Below are positions 1 to 9,092 of a DNA stretch of 64,000 bases, piece after piece (within the stretch, counting starts at the first letter, position 1; every line of letters begins with the position of its first letter). Source of the stretch: Sphingopyxis sp. Root154 (GTDB lineage Bacteria; Pseudomonadota; Alphaproteobacteria; Sphingomonadales; Sphingomonadaceae). The DNA lies in assembly GCF_001427105.1 (NCBI RefSeq), contig NZ_LMGI01000003.1, positions 164,618 through 228,617 of the forward strand, given 5' to 3'. Under the pieces are notes generated by a model. That model saw only the letters and a list, made by a program, of their open reading frames with translations. It was not told the DNA's origin and searched no databases. Position numbers and translations under genes: made by a program.

Positions 1-924
1 TCGCCGATGGAAGACGTCAAGCTACGCGCATCGTATAGCCACACGATCACGCGTCCCGACTATGCCAGTATGCAGGGCGGACGCACGATCGATACGCTGT
101 TCCGCGTCGGTGGCGGCACGGGTGCCCAGGGCAACCCCGGACTGATCCCCTATAAATCGAAGAATATCGATCTGTCGGCGGAGTGGTATTACGGGCGCGA
201 CAGCTACATATCGGTGGGATATTTCCACAAGGATGTGAGCAATTTCATATCGTCGACGCGCATCGATACCAATGCATTCGGGCTCACCACGCCCATCGGC
301 GGGCCGCGCTGGAATGCTGCGATAGCGGCACTTGGACCTAACGCAACGGTGGCGCAAATCCGCCAGGAGATCATCACGCGGTTCCCCGATACGGTCACCG
401 GCAATATCATCAACGCCGCGCCGGGCGACCCGCTGGTCAATTTCGAGATCACGACACCGATCAACAGCGATCAGAAGGCATCGATCAACGGCTGGGAGTT
501 CGCACTCCAGCACAGCTTCTGGGACACGGGTTTCGGCGTGATCCTGAACTATACGATCGTCAACGGCGACGCGACGTACGACAATACGCAGCCATCGTCG
601 GTGCCGCAGTTCGCGCTGACCGGGCTCAGCGACAGCGCCAACGCGGTCGCCTTCTATGACAAGAACGGGCTCCAGGCGCGTGTCGCGTGGAACTGGCGCG
701 ATGAATTTCTCTCGGGAACGGGTCCCAACCCTTTCTATACAGAGGAATATTGGCAGATCGACGCGAGCGCGAGCTATGAGTTCATTCCGGGCTTCACGGC
801 ATTCGTCGAGGCGATCAACCTGACCGGCGAGGGGCGCCGCGGGCATCTTCGTCACAAGAACAACGTCAACTTCGTGCAGCCGGGCTTCGCCCGCTACGCG
901 GCAGGGGTCAGGTTCAGCTTCTAA
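1..924 (+). CDS. TonB-dependent receptor, C-terminal part
   Basis: The reading frame is open from the first base, so this is the last ~307 residues of a longer outer-membrane receptor whose plug and first barrel strands lie outside the window. The visible part has alternating aromatic/polar barrel strands (for example a strand with YISVGYFHKDV) and ends in F-S-F, the terminal Phe expected of an outer-membrane beta-barrel. Its position before halogenase, SapC and GH16 genes suggests uptake of glucan oligosaccharides. The family call is firm; the ligand is inferred from neighbours. Confidence 0.88.
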   Translation, partial: SPMEDVKLRASYSHTITRPDYASMQGGRTIDTLFRVGGGTGAQGNPGLIPYKSKNIDLSAEWYYGRDSYISVGYFHKDVSNFISSTRIDTNAFGLTTPIGGPRWNAAIAALGPNATVAQIRQEIITRFPDTVTGNIINAAPGDPLVNFEITTPINSDQKASINGWEFALQHSFWDTGFGVILNYTIVNGDATYDNTQPSSVPQFALTGLSDSANAVAFYDKNGLQARVAWNWRDEFLSGTGPNPFYTEEYWQIDASASYEFIPGFTAFVEAINLTGEGRRGHLRHKNNVNFVQPGFARYAAGVRFSF

Positions 925-961
925 GGTGGATGGGGCCACTTCCGCCGGGTCGCAGGCAAGA

Positions 962-991
962 GGGTCACGCCTTTTCGGGCGTGGCTCTTTT
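962..991 (+). terminator. Rho-independent terminator after the TonB receptor
   Basis: The arms CACGCC and GGCGTG enclose a T-rich loop, extend outward with wobble pairs and are followed by CTCTTTT. The hairpin lies 38 bases after the receptor stop and before the halogenase gene, so it may end or attenuate receptor transcription. Confidence 0.7.
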
Positions 992-1030
992 ACGTGACGG
1001 CAGCGGCAAGCTGGCTTAGGATCGACGGCA

Positions 1031-2560
1031 ATGAATAGCGCGATCGAGAGGGTTGTCATCGTGGGCGGCGGCACCGCCGGCTGGCTCGCGGCTTGCCTTC
1101 TCGCCAGCGCGCGCCGCGCCGTAAAGCTCGACGTCACGCTGATCGAGGCGCCCGACATCCCGACGATCGGAGTCGGCGAGGGAACCTGGCCGACGATGCG
1201 CGCGACGCTGTCGGCGATCGGGATCGCCGAGGCCGAATTTCTTTCCGCCTGCGACGGATCGTTCAAGCAGGGATCGCGGTTCGACGGCTGGGTGACCGGC
1301 GCCGAGGGCGACCGATATCTGCACCCGTTCACGTCGCCGCCCGCCGCACCGACCGCCGAGTTGCTCGCGGCCTGGCGGGCGGGGGCGCCCGACCTGCCGT
1401 TTGCGGCGGCGATGACCGCGCAGGCGCATGTCTGTGCATCCGACCTCGCGCCGCGCCAGCGCGCGATGCCCGACTATCAGGGTGCGGCGAATTACGCCTA
1501 TCACCTCGACGCCGGCAAGTTTGCGGCGCTGCTTGCGATGCATGCGGTCCGGCGGCTCGGCGTGCGCCACATATCGGACCATGTCGTCGATGTGGTGCGC
1601 GACGATGAGGGCGGCATCGCATCGGTCGCGACGCGCCAGAACGGCGATATTGCGGGCGACCTGTTCATCGACTGCAGCGGGCACGCATCGCTGCTGATTG
1701 GCGAGCATCTTGGCGTCGAGTGGATCGATCGCGGCGATGTCCTGTTCAACGACCGTGCGCTCGCGGCGCAGGTTCCGGTTGCGCCCGGCAGCCCGATTGC
1801 GTCGCAGACGGTGTCAACCGCACACGCCGCAGGCTGGATCTGGGATATCGGATTGCCGGGACGCCGCGGTATCGGCTGCGTCTATGCCAGCCGCTTCATG
1901 GACGACGATACGGCGGAGGCGACCTTGCGCGCGTATATTGCGCGCGCGCTGCCCGATGCGCCCGACGTCCCGGCGCGGCGGTTGAGCTTTCCGACCGGGC
2001 ATCGCGCGCGCTTCTGGCAGGGCAATTGCGTCGCCGTCGGCCTGTCGGCGGGGTTCATCGAACCGTTGGAGGCGTCGGCGATCGTGATGATCGAATTGTC
2101 GCTGAAGGCGCTCATCGACAATTTCCCGGCCCGCCGTGCGGCGATGCCGATCCACGCCGATCGCTTCAACGAGCTGTTCCGCTATCGCTGGGACCGCATC
2201 GTCGAGTTCCTCAAGCTCCACTATGCGCTGAGCCGACGCGAGGAGCCCTATTGGCTTGCGCAGCGCGACCCCGCGCACATGCCGCCGCGCCTGACGGAGA
2301 TGCTGCAATTGTGGCGCGACCAGCCGCCGTCGGCATGGGATTTCCCGCGCGTCGACGAGATTTTCTCCGCCGAAAGCCACCAATATATCCTCTATGGCAT
2401 GGGCTATCCGGTGCCCGCCGATCTGCCATCGGGCGAGAAGGCAGCCGCTTTGCTTGCCGAGAACCGGCAGCGCGCTCGCGCGCTCGCCGCGGCGCTGCCC
2501 GCCAATCGCGACTATCTCGACGCCCTCGCGCCCGGTGCCCATAGCGCCGCAGCGCGATAG
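1031..2560 (+). CDS. Flavin-dependent halogenase (tryptophan halogenase family) 1
   Basis: 509 residues, the usual length for FADH2-dependent halogenases, which make hypohalous acid at the flavin and pass it through a tunnel to a catalytic lysine. The FAD motif GGGTAGW is at residues 12-18, the lysine expected in the tunnel is Lys79 (GSFKQGS), and the conserved E-P-L-E is near residue 344. The family signature W-x-W-x-I-P reads W-I-W-D-I-G here (269-274), so its proline is replaced. It opens a chain of closely spaced genes (SapC, JmjC, second halogenase, GH16). The native substrate is unknown; related proteins in sugar loci are often annotated only as tryptophan halogenase, and free tryptophan is not a safe guess. 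Confidence 0.85.
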   Translation: MNSAIERVVIVGGGTAGWLAACLLASARRAVKLDVTLIEAPDIPTIGVGEGTWPTMRATLSAIGIAEAEFLSACDGSFKQGSRFDGWVTGAEGDRYLHPFTSPPAAPTAELLAAWRAGAPDLPFAAAMTAQAHVCASDLAPRQRAMPDYQGAANYAYHLDAGKFAALLAMHAVRRLGVRHISDHVVDVVRDDEGGIASVATRQNGDIAGDLFIDCSGHASLLIGEHLGVEWIDRGDVLFNDRALAAQVPVAPGSPIASQTVSTAHAAGWIWDIGLPGRRGIGCVYASRFMDDDTAEATLRAYIARALPDAPDVPARRLSFPTGHRARFWQGNCVAVGLSAGFIEPLEASAIVMIELSLKALIDNFPARRAAMPIHADRFNELFRYRWDRIVEFLKLHYALSRREEPYWLAQRDPAHMPPRLTEMLQLWRDQPPSAWDFPRVDEIFSAESHQYILYGMGYPVPADLPSGEKAAALLAENRQRARALAAALPANRDYLDALAPGAHSAAAR

Positions 2561-2572
2561 GAAAGGAATTTG

Positions 2573-3292
2573 ATGACCCGCCACGCCGTCCTCGACAACA
2601 AGACCCACCGCGACCTGCGCATAAGGACCGACGCGGGGGCGGAGCTGGGCGACGACATCATGGCGACGCTCACGGTGCCGAGCGAATTCCGGCGCGTGCA
2701 GGCGTATTTTCCGATCCTGTTTCGCCGCGAAACCGGGCGCGAGGATTTCTCCGCGCTGGCGATGTTCGGTTTCCAGAATGGCGAGAATCTGTTCCTCGAC
2801 GGCGACCGCTGGGACGCGCACTATCGTCCGCTGTCGGTCGCGATCCAGCCTTTCCTGATCGGGCGCCCGGCGAACGGCGACGGTCCCGGTCAGGTTCATA
2901 TCGACACGGGCCATCCGCGGATTGCTGCCGCGAGCGAGGGTGTTCGGCTGTTCGACGCGGACGGCAACGCGACGCCTTATCTCGACGAGATCGTCGAGCG
3001 GCTCGGCGACCTCGACGATGGCTATCGCGAAAGCGCCGCTTTCTATGACGCGTTGCTGGCCTATGATCTGCTCGAACCCTTCAGTCTCGAAGTGACGCTC
3101 GACGATGGATCGATCCATTCGCTCGTCGGCTTCCACATCATCGACGAGGCAAAGCTGCGCGCGCTCGATGGTGAGGCGCTCGGCGCGCTCCATGTGGCGG
3201 GGCACCTGATGCCGATGTTCATGGCGCTCGCCTCGCTGTCGCAACTGTCAGTACTCGTTGCGCGGAAGAACCGCAGGCTGGGCCGTGGCTGA
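2573..3292 (+). CDS. SapC family protein
   Basis: 239 residues, matching the SapC family (N-terminal pattern HRDLRI, then a long FPILF-containing core). SapC-like proteins are named after a Campylobacter S-layer secretion gene, but their biochemical role is unknown. No signal peptide is visible, so it is probably cytoplasmic. I chose ATG 2573, with GAAAGGAA just upstream, over the in-frame TTG three bases earlier. It begins 12 bases after halogenase 1 and overlaps the next gene. SapC genes recur beside halogenase and TonB receptor genes in sphingomonads and Caulobacter relatives. Confidence 0.8.
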   Translation: MTRHAVLDNKTHRDLRIRTDAGAELGDDIMATLTVPSEFRRVQAYFPILFRRETGREDFSALAMFGFQNGENLFLDGDRWDAHYRPLSVAIQPFLIGRPANGDGPGQVHIDTGHPRIAAASEGVRLFDADGNATPYLDEIVERLGDLDDGYRESAAFYDALLAYDLLEPFSLEVTLDDGSIHSLVGFHIIDEAKLRALDGEALGALHVAGHLMPMFMALASLSQLSVLVARKNRRLGRG

Positions 3293-4316
3293 AGCCGACG
3301 CCCCGATTTACAACCGCTTGGCCCCGGTGGCCGAGCGCGAATGGAATAAGGGGACGGGGCTCGACGCGTTGCTGGAAGGCGCGCGCGAGCCCTTTGTCCT
3401 TCGCGGCCTCGCCGCCGACTGGCCGCTGGTCGAAGCGGGTAAGCGTTCCGCCCGGGATGCGCGGCGCTATCTGCTCGATCGCGCGCGCGATCGTCCGTTC
3501 AAAGTGTCGATCGGTCCGCCGGGCCACGACGGGCGCCTGTTCTACGATGCGGAAATGGAGATGAATTTCCGCATCGGGACCGGCAAGCTCGCCGACATCT
3601 TCGCGGGAATCGACAAGGCCGAGGAGCTGGGCGAAAGCCGCACCGTCTATCTCGCGTCGATCGATATCCCGTCGCATTTCGACGGGCTGGACGAAGCGAA
3701 CAGGATCGATCTGGGCGACCGCGATCCGCTGAAGAGCATATGGATCGGCACGCGCACCCAGATCGCGGCGCACAACGACTTTCCCGACAATCTCGCCTGC
3801 TGCACCGTGGGTCGCCGCCGCTTCACGCTGTTCCCGCCGCACCAGTTTCGCAACCTCTATCTGGGGCCGATCGACAACACCCCCGCGGGCCGCGTCGTCA
3901 GCATGGTCGATTTCGATGCGCCCGATCTGGCCGCGCACCCGCGCTTCGTCGATGCAATGGCCGAAGCGCAGACGGTCGAGCTTGAGCCCGGCGATGCGAT
4001 CTTCATTCCGTCGATGTGGTGGCACCATGTCAAGGGGCTCGAAGGCTTCAACATATTGGTCAATTACTGGTGGCGCCGGACGCCGGCTTGGCTCGGCCAG
4101 CCGCAGGCGGCGCTGCACCATGCGATCCTCGCGATCCGTGACCTGCCGCCCGAGGACAAGGCGATCTGGCGCGCGCAATTCGACCATTATGTTTTCGACA
4201 ACGATGACCGCGTCACCGACCATATTCCCGAAACCGCGCGCAGCATCCTCGCCCCGCTTACGTCCGAGACGGCGGGCCGGTTGCGCGCCTTCCTGCTGAG
4301 GGCTTTGAGTAAATGA
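3285..4316 (+). CDS. Cupin/JmjC-like Fe(II)/2-oxoglutarate oxygenase
   Basis: 343 residues of the cupin_8 (JmjC-like) family, whose characterised members hydroxylate protein side chains or small molecules. The metal motif is visible: His163-x-Asp165 in AAHNDF and the distal His in WWHHVKG (247/248). The start is taken as GTG 3285, overlapping the SapC stop by eight bases; a longer TTG start at 3258 is possible but less likely. It ends in an ATGA overlap with the second halogenase, so the two are probably co-translated. The substrate is unknown. Confidence 0.8.
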   Translation: MAEADAPIYNRLAPVAEREWNKGTGLDALLEGAREPFVLRGLAADWPLVEAGKRSARDARRYLLDRARDRPFKVSIGPPGHDGRLFYDAEMEMNFRIGTGKLADIFAGIDKAEELGESRTVYLASIDIPSHFDGLDEANRIDLGDRDPLKSIWIGTRTQIAAHNDFPDNLACCTVGRRRFTLFPPHQFRNLYLGPIDNTPAGRVVSMVDFDAPDLAAHPRFVDAMAEAQTVELEPGDAIFIPSMWWHHVKGLEGFNILVNYWWRRTPAWLGQPQAALHHAILAIRDLPPEDKAIWRAQFDHYVFDNDDRVTDHIPETARSILAPLTSETAGRLRAFLLRALSK

Positions 4317-5809
4317 GCGACAAGAAACCTGTCCGTGTCGTTATCGCGGGCGGCGGAACCGCCGGCTGGATGATGGCGGCTGCGATCGCGCGCACGATGG
4401 GCCAGACGGTCGACCTGACGCTCGTCGAATCCGAACAGATCGGGACGATCGGTGTGGGGGAGTCCACCATTCCGCCGCTCGTCAATTTCAACCGCATCCT
4501 CGGCATCCCCGAGCCCGAATTCATGCGCGCGACACAGGCGACCTTCAAGCTCGGCATCCTGTTCGACAATTGGAAGCATGACGGCGACAGCTATTTCCAC
4601 AGCTTTGGCCTCTCCGGAAAGGATCACTGGTCGGCGGGTTTCCAGCATTTCTGGCTCAACGCGCGCGAACGTGGGCACGAACAGCCGTACAGCGATTATT
4701 GCCTCGAACTCGTCGCGGGGATGGAGGGCAAATTCGCGCACCTGCCCGAAGACCGGATGAACTATGCCTATCATGTCGATGCGACGCTTTACGGGCGCTT
4801 CCTGCGCAAGCTCGCCGAGGCCGACGGCTGCAAGCGCCTCGAAGGCAAGATTGCGCGCGTCGAACTCGACGGCGAAAGCGGTGATATCGCGGCGCTGCAT
4901 CTCGATGGCGACCGGCGGGTCGAGGGTGACATGTTCGTCGACTGCACCGGCTTTCGCGGGCTGCTGATCGACGGCGCGCTGCATGCGGGGTTCGAGGACT
5001 GGAGTCACTGGCTGCCCAACGACAGCGCGATCGCCGTGCAGTCGAAGCATCTTCGCGCGCCGCAACCCTATACGCAGGCGATCGCGCACGATGCGGGTTG
5101 GCAATGGCGCATCCCGCTGCAGCATCGTATGGGCGCGGGCATCGTCTATTCGAGCGGCTATCTGTCTCGCGACGCGGCCTATGACCGGCTGATGAGCAGC
5201 GTTGGCGAGCCGCTGATCGAACCCTTCGACATCAAGTTCAAGGGCGGCGTGCGGCGGAAACAATGGTTCCGCAATTGCGTCGCCGTCGGGCTCGCGGGGG
5301 GCTTTGTCGAGCCGCTCGAGGCGACGACGGTGCACCTGATCCAGCGCGCGGTGCTGCGTTTCATCCGCATGATGCCCAACGGGCGCGTCAGCGAGCGCGA
5401 TGCCGCCGAGTTCAACGACCAGCAACGCGTCGATATCGAGCAGATCCGCGACTTCGTGGTGCTGCATTACAAGGCGACGAACCGCCGCGACAGCCCGTTC
5501 TGGCGCCATGTCGCCAACATGCCGGTTCCGGACTCGCTGCAGCAAAAGATCGAACTATTCCGCGAAACCGGCCGTGTGTTCCGCAAATATGAGGAGTTGT
5601 TCGCCGAGAATAGCTGGGTGCAGGTGATGATGGGGCAGGGGATCGAGCCGCAAAGCTATCATCCCATCGCCGAAAAGCTGCGTGACGATGAGGTCGAACG
5701 GCTGTTCCAGTCGATCCGCGACAATATTGCCCAGACCGTCGCGACGCTGCCCGAGCATCACGCCTATGTCGCGCGTTATTGCGGGGCGGACGTGCCGCAG
5801 CCTGCATGA
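4313..5809 (+). CDS. Flavin-dependent halogenase (tryptophan halogenase family) 2
   Basis: 498 residues. The FAD motif GGGTAGW is at 13-19, the catalytic-lysine equivalent is Lys79 (ATFKLGI), and the signature W-Q-W-R-I-P is intact at 263-268, unlike in the first halogenase. FVEPLE carries the conserved Glu. It overlaps the upstream oxygenase and the downstream GH16 gene by ATGA each. The two halogenases are clearly diverged, so this is not a recent tandem duplication. A flavin reductase is not encoded in the block and must come from elsewhere. Confidence 0.88.
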   Translation: MSDKKPVRVVIAGGGTAGWMMAAAIARTMGQTVDLTLVESEQIGTIGVGESTIPPLVNFNRILGIPEPEFMRATQATFKLGILFDNWKHDGDSYFHSFGLSGKDHWSAGFQHFWLNARERGHEQPYSDYCLELVAGMEGKFAHLPEDRMNYAYHVDATLYGRFLRKLAEADGCKRLEGKIARVELDGESGDIAALHLDGDRRVEGDMFVDCTGFRGLLIDGALHAGFEDWSHWLPNDSAIAVQSKHLRAPQPYTQAIAHDAGWQWRIPLQHRMGAGIVYSSGYLSRDAAYDRLMSSVGEPLIEPFDIKFKGGVRRKQWFRNCVAVGLAGGFVEPLEATTVHLIQRAVLRFIRMMPNGRVSERDAAEFNDQQRVDIEQIRDFVVLHYKATNRRDSPFWRHVANMPVPDSLQQKIELFRETGRVFRKYEELFAENSWVQVMMGQGIEPQSYHPIAEKLRDDEVERLFQSIRDNIAQTVATLPEHHAYVARYCGADVPQPA

Positions 5810-6753
5810 TCCGCACCGCGGCGGTCCTGATGCTGGCGGGCGCGTTCGGCGGCAGCGCGGCGGCGCAAGAGCTCGCCGAAGGCGGCTGGCGGCTCGCCTG
5901 GTCGGACGAGTTCGACGGTACGGCGATCGACCGCGGAAAATGGGATTTCGACGTCGATTGCTGGGGCGGCGGCAACAACGAGCGGCAATGCTACACCGAC
6001 AAGCGCCGCAATGCCGCGATTAAGGGCGGCAAGCTGATCATCACGGCCCGCAAGGAGAAAGCGACGGGGCTGGCTTTTCCGCTGGCGCAGCGCGGCGAAG
6101 CCGGCAAAGCGAACGCACAGGCGACGCGCGAGTTTACCTCCGCGCGCCTCGTCACGCGCGGCAAGGCGGCGTGGACCTATGGCAAGATCGAAGTGCGCGC
6201 CAAACTGCCGCAGGGGCAGGGGACATGGCCCGCGATCTGGATGCTGCCCGAGGACGGCCATTACGGCACCTGGGCTGCTTCGGGCGAGATCGACATATTG
6301 GAGGCAGTGAACCTCGGCGTGCGCTGCGACACGTGCGAAGGCGGGATCGAGAACCGCATTCTCGGCACGCTGCATTTCGGCGGCCAGTGGCCGGACAACA
6401 AGCATAAGGGCGATGAGACCGCGCTCCCGGCGCCGCTCGACGGTTTTCATGTCTTCGGCATCGTTTGGGAAAAGGGCAGGATCGTCTGGACGGTCGACGG
6501 CAAGCCTTACGCAACGCGTGTCGCGAGCGAGTGGTCGACGAGCGGTTCGCGCGATACCGCAGCGCCGTTCGACCGCCCTTTTCACCTGATCCTGAACCTT
6601 GCGGTCGGCGGCGGGCTCGCCGAAGACCGCGGGCTGAAGGGAGTGGATGAAAGCGGCTACCCGAAAATTATGGAAATAGATTGGGTTCGCGTATGGCAAT
6701 GCGGGGACGATGGCGTTAGCGCTTGCGGCAGTACGGGGGATCAAGAAAGATAA
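5806..6753 (+). CDS. Secreted GH16 endo-beta-glucanase (laminarinase-like)
   Basis: 315 residues with a signal peptide (hydrophobic stretch, then GGSAAA-Q). The GH16 catalytic motif E-I-D-I-L-E is at 161-166, with nucleophile Glu161 and acid/base Glu166; GGGNNERQCYT and YGKIEVRAKLP are typical of the beta-1,3-glucanase branch. It would cut laminarin-like beta-1,3 or mixed-linkage glucans outside or in the periplasm. I preferred ATG 5806, overlapping the halogenase stop as ATGA, over a start nine codons earlier because the signal peptide then begins correctly. The stop shares a base with the lacI start. Confidence 0.9.
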   Translation: MIRTAAVLMLAGAFGGSAAAQELAEGGWRLAWSDEFDGTAIDRGKWDFDVDCWGGGNNERQCYTDKRRNAAIKGGKLIITARKEKATGLAFPLAQRGEAGKANAQATREFTSARLVTRGKAAWTYGKIEVRAKLPQGQGTWPAIWMLPEDGHYGTWAASGEIDILEAVNLGVRCDTCEGGIENRILGTLHFGGQWPDNKHKGDETALPAPLDGFHVFGIVWEKGRIVWTVDGKPYATRVASEWSTSGSRDTAAPFDRPFHLILNLAVGGGLAEDRGLKGVDESGYPKIMEIDWVRVWQCGDDGVSACGSTGDQER

Positions 6754-7817
6754 TGGGGCGTCGGCGGCAGTCGGTTACGATCAAGCATGTTGCGGCCGAC
6801 GCGGGCGTGTCGCTGCAGACGGTGAGCCGCGTCATCAACAACGAGCCCAATGTCCGGCCCGAGATGAAGGAACGGGTGCAGGCGTCGATCGACAAGCTCG
6901 GTTATGTTCCCTCGATCGCGGCGCAGCGGATGAGCGGGTCGCGCTCCTATCTGATCCTCGCGATCAACGACCGCGAGCGCACGATCGCCGACTGGCAGGG
7001 GCGGCAGGGGGTCGACTGGGTCGACCAGATGCTGCTCGGCGGGATGCTGAAATGCGCGGAATATGGCTATCGGATGATCTTCGAGCTGGTCGACACGCAC
7101 AATGATCATGTCGAACGCGAACTGCGCGCGGCGATCGCGGCGCTGCAACCCGACGGGGTGATCCTGACCCCGCCGCATTCGGACAATCCACTGATCGTCG
7201 GCCTGCTCGACCAGCAGAAGATTCCGTTCGCGCGCATCGGTTCGCGCGGCGGCGCGGCGGGGATCGCGCTGACGATGGACGACGAGGGATCGGCGCGGCG
7301 TGCGACGCGGCACCTGATCGACCTCGGCCACCAGCGCATCGGGTTCATTCCGGGCTCGCCCGAATATAGCCTCAGCCGCTGGCGCATCGACGGCTGGAAA
7401 GGCGAAATGGAGGCGGCGGGGCTTGCCACCGACGGGCTGCTTGCCGAGGGCGATTTCACCTATGCGTCGGGTGCCGCCGCGGCGCGGCACCTGCTGGGCG
7501 GCGCCAATCCGCCGACGGCGATCATCGCGAGCAGCGACCAGATGGCGCTCGCGACGCTGGAGGTCGCGCGCGACCTTGGCATCGATGTGCCTCGGCAATT
7601 GTCGATCGTCAGTTTCGACAACACACCGGTGGTGCGCTTTACCCAGCCGGCGCTGACCGCGGTCGATCAGCCGGTCGCCGAAACCGCGTCGCGCGCGGTC
7701 GAACTGATCATCGCGGCGCAACGCGGGGCGCCGCGCCCGACGGAACCGACGCGCGTGCAGGGCGGCCTCGTCCAGCGCGGATCGACCGCAGCGCCGCCTG
7801 TCGCCGTCCATGGCTGA
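6753..7817 (+). CDS. LacI-family transcriptional regulator
   Basis: 354 residues. An N-terminal LacI helix-turn-helix (TIKHVAADAGVSLQTVSRVI) and hinge are followed by a periplasmic-binding-protein-like sugar domain with the usual IIASSDQMA and SIVSFDNTP segments. ATG 6753 shares its A with the GH16 stop (TAATG) and has AAGAAAGA upstream. It probably represses this glucan locus and responds to a glucose oligosaccharide; a LacI-type palindrome stands before the GH3 gene at 9059. It overlaps the downstream MFS gene by eight bases. Confidence 0.9.
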   Translation: MGRRRQSVTIKHVAADAGVSLQTVSRVINNEPNVRPEMKERVQASIDKLGYVPSIAAQRMSGSRSYLILAINDRERTIADWQGRQGVDWVDQMLLGGMLKCAEYGYRMIFELVDTHNDHVERELRAAIAALQPDGVILTPPHSDNPLIVGLLDQQKIPFARIGSRGGAAGIALTMDDEGSARRATRHLIDLGHQRIGFIPGSPEYSLSRWRIDGWKGEMEAAGLATDGLLAEGDFTYASGAAAARHLLGGANPPTAIIASSDQMALATLEVARDLGIDVPRQLSIVSFDNTPVVRFTQPALTAVDQPVAETASRAVELIIAAQRGAPRPTEPTRVQGGLVQRGSTAAPPVAVHG

Positions 7818-9003
7818 CGCCGGGACCCCGCGCCGCCAGTCTCTTATTTTCCTTCTGCTTTATGCGCTCGCGTCGGCGGGCGGGGCGATCGCCTATGTTC
7901 CCTTCCTGACGATCTGGCTGCCCGGGCGCATGACCCAGCTGGCGGGGACCGCCGACGTGCAGACGCTGGGATATGTCACCTTTTTCGGCGCCGTCGCGGC
8001 GAGCGCGGGCGGTATCGGTTTCGGCTGGCTCAGCGATGTAACGCGCAATCGGCGCGGCTGGATATTGGCGGGGCTGGTCCTGACGATCGCCTTGCTGCTG
8101 GTTGTTCCGCTGGCGCACGATATCTGGTCGCTCGTTGCGATCATCGTCGCCTGGCAACTCACGCTGAACATGATGCTCGGGCCACTCGCGGCATGGGCGG
8201 GCGACCTCGTTCCCGACGAGCAAAAGGGGCTGCTCGGCGGACTGCTCGCCTTTTCGCCGGCGCTCGGCGGCTGGTCGGGATGGCTCGTCACCTGGCCGGG
8301 GCTGGTGTCGGCGGAGCAGCGGCTGGTGGTCATTGCGCTGCTGGTGGCGAGCGCCGTCCTGCCGGTGCTGCTGCTTGGCCGTCCGCGCGCGTTCCCCGAT
8401 CTCACCGCGCCGCCCCCGGCACGCGTTGCCGGCGAGCGGCGGCGGCCGACCGGCCCGGCGGTGCGGATGTGGCTGGCGCGCCTGCTCGTCCAGATCGCCG
8501 AGGCGGCGCTGTTCGCCTATCTCTATTTCTGGTTCCGCTCGATCGATCCCGGCATGCACGACAATGAAAAGGCGCGATTGTTCGGCATGGCGCTGACGAT
8601 CGCGATCCCGATCGCGCTGGCGAGCGGCCGCTTGGCGGACCGCAACGACCGACCCTTTGTACCGCTCGTCGTCGCCGCAGCGGTGTCGAGCCTCGGAATG
8701 GTCGGCATGGCATTGGCGACAGGGCTCGACGCGGCGAAGGCGAGCTACCTCGTCTTCGGTATCGCGTCGACGGTGTTCCTGTCGCTCCATAGCAGCCAGA
8801 CGCTGCGCATCCTGCCGCGGTCGGACCGGCGCGGGCGCGACCTTGGCATCTTCAACCTGACCAATACCGTGCCGTCGCTGATCATGCCATGGCTGACGAT
8901 CTCGCTCGTCCCGGGTTTCGGTTTCGACGCGCTTTTCCTGTTGCTCGCGACGCTCTCCGCGATCGCGGTGCTGCTGCTCGCGACGATGCCGCGGCTGCGC
9001 TGA
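7810..9003 (+). CDS. MFS transporter (sugar type)
   Basis: 397 residues with about 12 hydrophobic segments and the cytoplasmic loop motif GFGWLSDVTRNRRG between helices 2 and 3, typical of the major facilitator superfamily. It follows the regulator with an eight-base overlap, so it is translated from the same message as the glucanase genes. It probably imports glucose or short gluco-oligosaccharides across the inner membrane. The substrate is inferred only from context. Confidence 0.85.
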   Translation: MADAGTPRRQSLIFLLLYALASAGGAIAYVPFLTIWLPGRMTQLAGTADVQTLGYVTFFGAVAASAGGIGFGWLSDVTRNRRGWILAGLVLTIALLLVVPLAHDIWSLVAIIVAWQLTLNMMLGPLAAWAGDLVPDEQKGLLGGLLAFSPALGGWSGWLVTWPGLVSAEQRLVVIALLVASAVLPVLLLGRPRAFPDLTAPPPARVAGERRRPTGPAVRMWLARLLVQIAEAALFAYLYFWFRSIDPGMHDNEKARLFGMALTIAIPIALASGRLADRNDRPFVPLVVAAAVSSLGMVGMALATGLDAAKASYLVFGIASTVFLSLHSSQTLRILPRSDRRGRDLGIFNLTNTVPSLIMPWLTISLVPGFGFDALFLLLATLSAIAVLLLATMPRLR

Positions 9004-9058
9004 TATAGCCCAAAAACAGAGCGCTTGCTTTCATCCACCCACTATGCGAAGTGAATAT

Positions 9059-9072
9059 TGATAACGTTCACA
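9059..9072. promoter_or_regulatory. LacI-type operator upstream of the GH3 gene
   Basis: TGATAACGTTCACA holds the palindrome TG-N2-AACGTT-N2-CA centred on CG. That is the layout of LacI-family operators with a central CG, including the xyl-type box TGGTAGCGCTAACA known from xanthomonads. It lies 20 bases upstream of the GH3 start codon and 1.2 kb downstream of the locus's own LacI gene, which is the natural candidate to bind it. Confidence 0.55.
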
Positions 9073-9092
9073 TACGAGGAATGGGAGAGACG

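Noticed and set aside
1814-3244. Long minus-strand open frame of 476 codons opposite halogenase 1 and SapC
   Set aside because: Arg/His-rich shadow of GC-rich coding DNA; the plus-strand genes have clear families, motifs and ribosome sites.
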